Shown here: in pieces, positions 13,647 to 14,168 of the stretch
Position numbering within the stretch: the first letter of the stretch is position 1
How the letters are laid out: each line of letters opens with the position of its first letter
Source: an uncultured Clostridia bacterium
GTDB lineage: Bacteria > Bacillota > Clostridia > Oscillospirales > Ruminococcaceae
DNA length: 14,168 nt
Reading direction: 5' to 3'
Assembly (NCBI GenBank): GCA_937901805.1
Contig: CALDJI010000075.1
Span: 1 to 14,168, forward strand
Notes under the pieces: model-generated
Database searches by the model: none
Told to the model about the DNA's origin: nothing
Seen by the model: only the letters and a program-made list of their open reading frames with translations
Made by a program: the position numbers and the translations under genes

Positions 13647-14168
13647 ATGAAAAAAATCGCCAAAAAACTGCTGGCCGCCGGATTTTGGATTGGCGTATGG
13701 TACGCCGCTTACCTCGCTGTCCAGCAGGAAATTCTCATTCCAAGCCCTGCCGCTGTATTGGCAAGGCTCGGAATGCTTTGCCTGGAAAATGAATTTTGGA
13801 TGACTGTATTCTTTTCTTTTCTCAGGATTTTCTGCGGTCTGATTGCCGCACTGTTCTGCGGAGTCGTGCTTGCAGCGCTGACCTATCGTTTTTCCCTGCT
13901 TTATGAATTATTCCATCCCCTTCTTTCGGTTATCAAAGCAACGCCCGTGGCAAGCTTTATTATCCTTGCCTTGGTCTGGATTCAAACACCCTACCTCTCT
14001 GCATTTACTTCTTTTCTGATGGTATTGCCCATGGTCTGGGAAAACGTCTATACCGGCATTGGACAAACGGACCGGCAGCTTCTGGAAATGGCACGGGTTT
14101 TCCGTTTTAGCTCCTTTAAAACCCTGCTGCATGTCTACCTTCCCTCCGTACTGCCCTATTTCCTCTCC
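13647..14168 (+). CDS. ABC transporter permease, SsuC/TauC type (partial, runs off the window)
   Basis: An open frame from ATG 13647 to the window end (174 codons, no stop seen), so the C-terminus is missing. It shows several hydrophobic segments (from about residues 9-26, 55-80, 92-113 and 117-137) and the family's inner-loop motif LEMARVFRFSSFKTLLHVYL (152-171), which docks onto the ATPase. An early IPSPAAVLARL (31-41) is typical of SsuC-like permeases. The start lies 4 bases after the binding-protein stop codon with no clear ribosome site, suggesting translational coupling. The ATPase is probably encoded beyond the right edge. Confidence 0.88.
   Translation, partial: MKKIAKKLLAAGFWIGVWYAAYLAVQQEILIPSPAAVLARLGMLCLENEFWMTVFFSFLRIFCGLIAALFCGVVLAALTYRFSLLYELFHPLLSVIKATPVASFIILALVWIQTPYLSAFTSFLMVLPMVWENVYTGIGQTDRQLLEMARVFRFSSFKTLLHVYLPSVLPYFLS

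Noticed and set aside
1..14168. CRISPR array, tRNA, rRNA, insertion sequence with terminal repeats, or defence cluster
   Set aside because: No regularly spaced repeats, cloverleaf genes, transposase motifs or known defence proteins were seen on either strand.

Overview
The window looks like a chromosomal segment of a low-to-medium GC Gram-positive anaerobe. Clostridia is most likely, perhaps an Oscillospiraceae/Ruminococcaceae-type gut bacterium. The clues are strong AGGAGG-type ribosome sites, TTG and GTG starts, consensus sigma-A promoters, lipoproteins, a DUF348-G5-3D cell-wall protein, CarD and YqeY proteins, and a PflX-like radical SAM protein. The assignment rests on gene content only; no rRNA, tRNA or CRISPR array was seen.

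Layout, left to right. (1) 39-2391: an ECF sigma factor on the minus strand diverges from a two-gene operon of ROK-family sugar kinase paralogues joined by an ATGA overlap, with a hairpin over the second stop codon. (2) 2392-3959: an accessory or decayed stretch. It holds a repeat-like segment, short coding remnants and one intact stand-alone GyrI-like effector-binding protein. (3) 3960-5965: housekeeping-type genes on the plus strand: yqeY with its own terminator, a CarD-family RNA polymerase-binding regulator, and yaaA, ending in a terminator that can work both ways. (4) 5965-6943, minus strand: an XRE regulator with two predicted membrane helices, translationally coupled to a small lipoprotein. 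(5) 7226-7830: a short-chain dehydrogenase pseudogene broken by several frameshifts, convergent with a PflX-like radical SAM gene (7826-8737, minus). (6) 9326-10540: a secreted or membrane-anchored DUF348-G5-3D protein behind a perfect-consensus promoter. It converges on an orphan MacB/LolD-type ABC ATPase (10514-11221, minus). (7) 11433-12429: a TIM-barrel amidohydrolase whose 5' leader contains an intrinsic terminator and whose stop codon lies inside a 51-nt near-perfect hairpin. (8) 12459-14168: a SsuA/TauA-type substrate-binding lipoprotein and the start of its permease, cut by the window end, preceded by a structured leader.

How the genes work together: there is no single large pathway. 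The clear functional units are the ROK pair (sugar phosphorylation), the XRE membrane regulator/lipoprotein pair (possible envelope signalling) and the ABC importer at the right end. The regulatory RNA candidates upstream of the amidohydrolase and of the importer are the most promising places for something undescribed. I saw no obvious defence system or large novel gene cluster.
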